DNA from: Acanthosepion esculentum
Lineage: Eukaryota > Mollusca > Cephalopoda > Sepiida > Sepiidae
NCBI GenBank assembly: GCA_964036315.1
Contig: OZ038487.1
Coordinates: 58,029,342 to 58,093,341 of the forward strand
Reading direction: 5' to 3'
DNA: 64,000 nt
Both the position numbers and the translations under genes were made by a program. How positions within the stretch are numbered: position 1 is the stretch's first letter; every line of letters begins with the position of its first letter. Of the stretch, positions 63,926 to 64,000 are shown in pieces. The notes under the pieces were generated by a model. That model worked only from the letters and a program-made list of their open reading frames with translations. It searched no databases and was not told the origin of the DNA.

Positions 63926-64000
63926 CAGGTCAAATTTGATTAAAATAACTTTTTCTGAGTGTTAACAAGAAAATAAATTAAAAAGAGAGAGTAAAAAAAT
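63926..64000. other. No recognisable feature (window end)
   Basis: AT-rich. Confidence 0.3.

Overview
This 64 kb window is non-coding, repeat-packed DNA from an animal nuclear genome. Base composition is AT-rich, microsatellites and minisatellites are everywhere, and transposon relics lie every 1-2 kb: non-LTR retrotransposons, tRNA-derived SINEs, mariner elements and foldback repeats. I see no host protein-coding gene and nothing prokaryotic (no operons, ribosome binding sites or CRISPR). The mix of CR1/Jockey-like and RTE-like LINEs, a LINE with a restriction-like endonuclease, mariner, TTAGGG-type interstitial telomere repeats and hammerhead-bearing short repeats fits an invertebrate, perhaps a mollusc such as a cephalopod. 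That placement is inference, not proof.

Layout. 0-5 kb: a 54-bp minisatellite, a tRNA-like SINE in a foldback, a 364-bp Tc1/mariner MITE, a LINE-A tail and a composite minisatellite element. 5-11 kb: a LINE-B fragment, a LINE-A fragment, compound microsatellites and two long polypurine tracts. 11-13.7 kb: an internally deleted mariner and another composite element. 14-20 kb: a LINE-B copy with an RT box, a ribozyme SINE, a 34-bp satellite, interstitial telomere repeats, a SINE-1 and a foldback element. 20-24 kb: a 155-bp tandem array and a GC-richer LTR-like segment. 25-34 kb: the best ribozyme SINE, two LINE-A copies in series, a 5S rRNA-like sequence touching a LINE-B copy, and a LINE-A inserted into a LINE-B. 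35-42 kb: a LINE cluster (B, E, C, E) and two SINE-1 copies head to head. 42-49 kb: LINE-B and LINE-A fragments, two ribozyme SINEs in tandem and an 0.8-kb Helentron-like repeat. 49-57 kb: AT palindromes, a LINE with RT motifs (D), a LINE 5' end, a LINE-E tail, a 2.9-kb array of 89-bp repeats and a mariner relic. 57-64 kb: LINE-B fragments, a hammerhead-bearing repeat, the second foldback and Helentron-like copies, a LINE-A copy and a composite element with a SINE-1 inside it.

The most interesting signal is a set of self-cleaving RNA (type I hammerhead ribozyme) candidates. A short SINE-like repeat (SINE-2, four copies) ends in a hammerhead just before its microsatellite tail. In two copies stem I differs at two base pairs by compensatory changes, which supports selection on RNA structure when the element was spreading. 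A second, unrelated hammerhead with a 10-bp stem I lies near 58.3 kb on the minus strand. Two SINE-2 copies lie in tandem with cleavage positions 221 bp apart, the arrangement known from retrozymes.

No gene set works together here. Functional interest lies in the transposon biology: ribozyme-tailed retroelements, LINE 3' ends that seed microsatellites, and non-autonomous elements built from shared modules. Every LINE or transposase reading frame I could follow is broken by stops, frameshifts or deletions. All family names here (LINE A-E, SINE-1, SINE-2) are labels local to this annotation.
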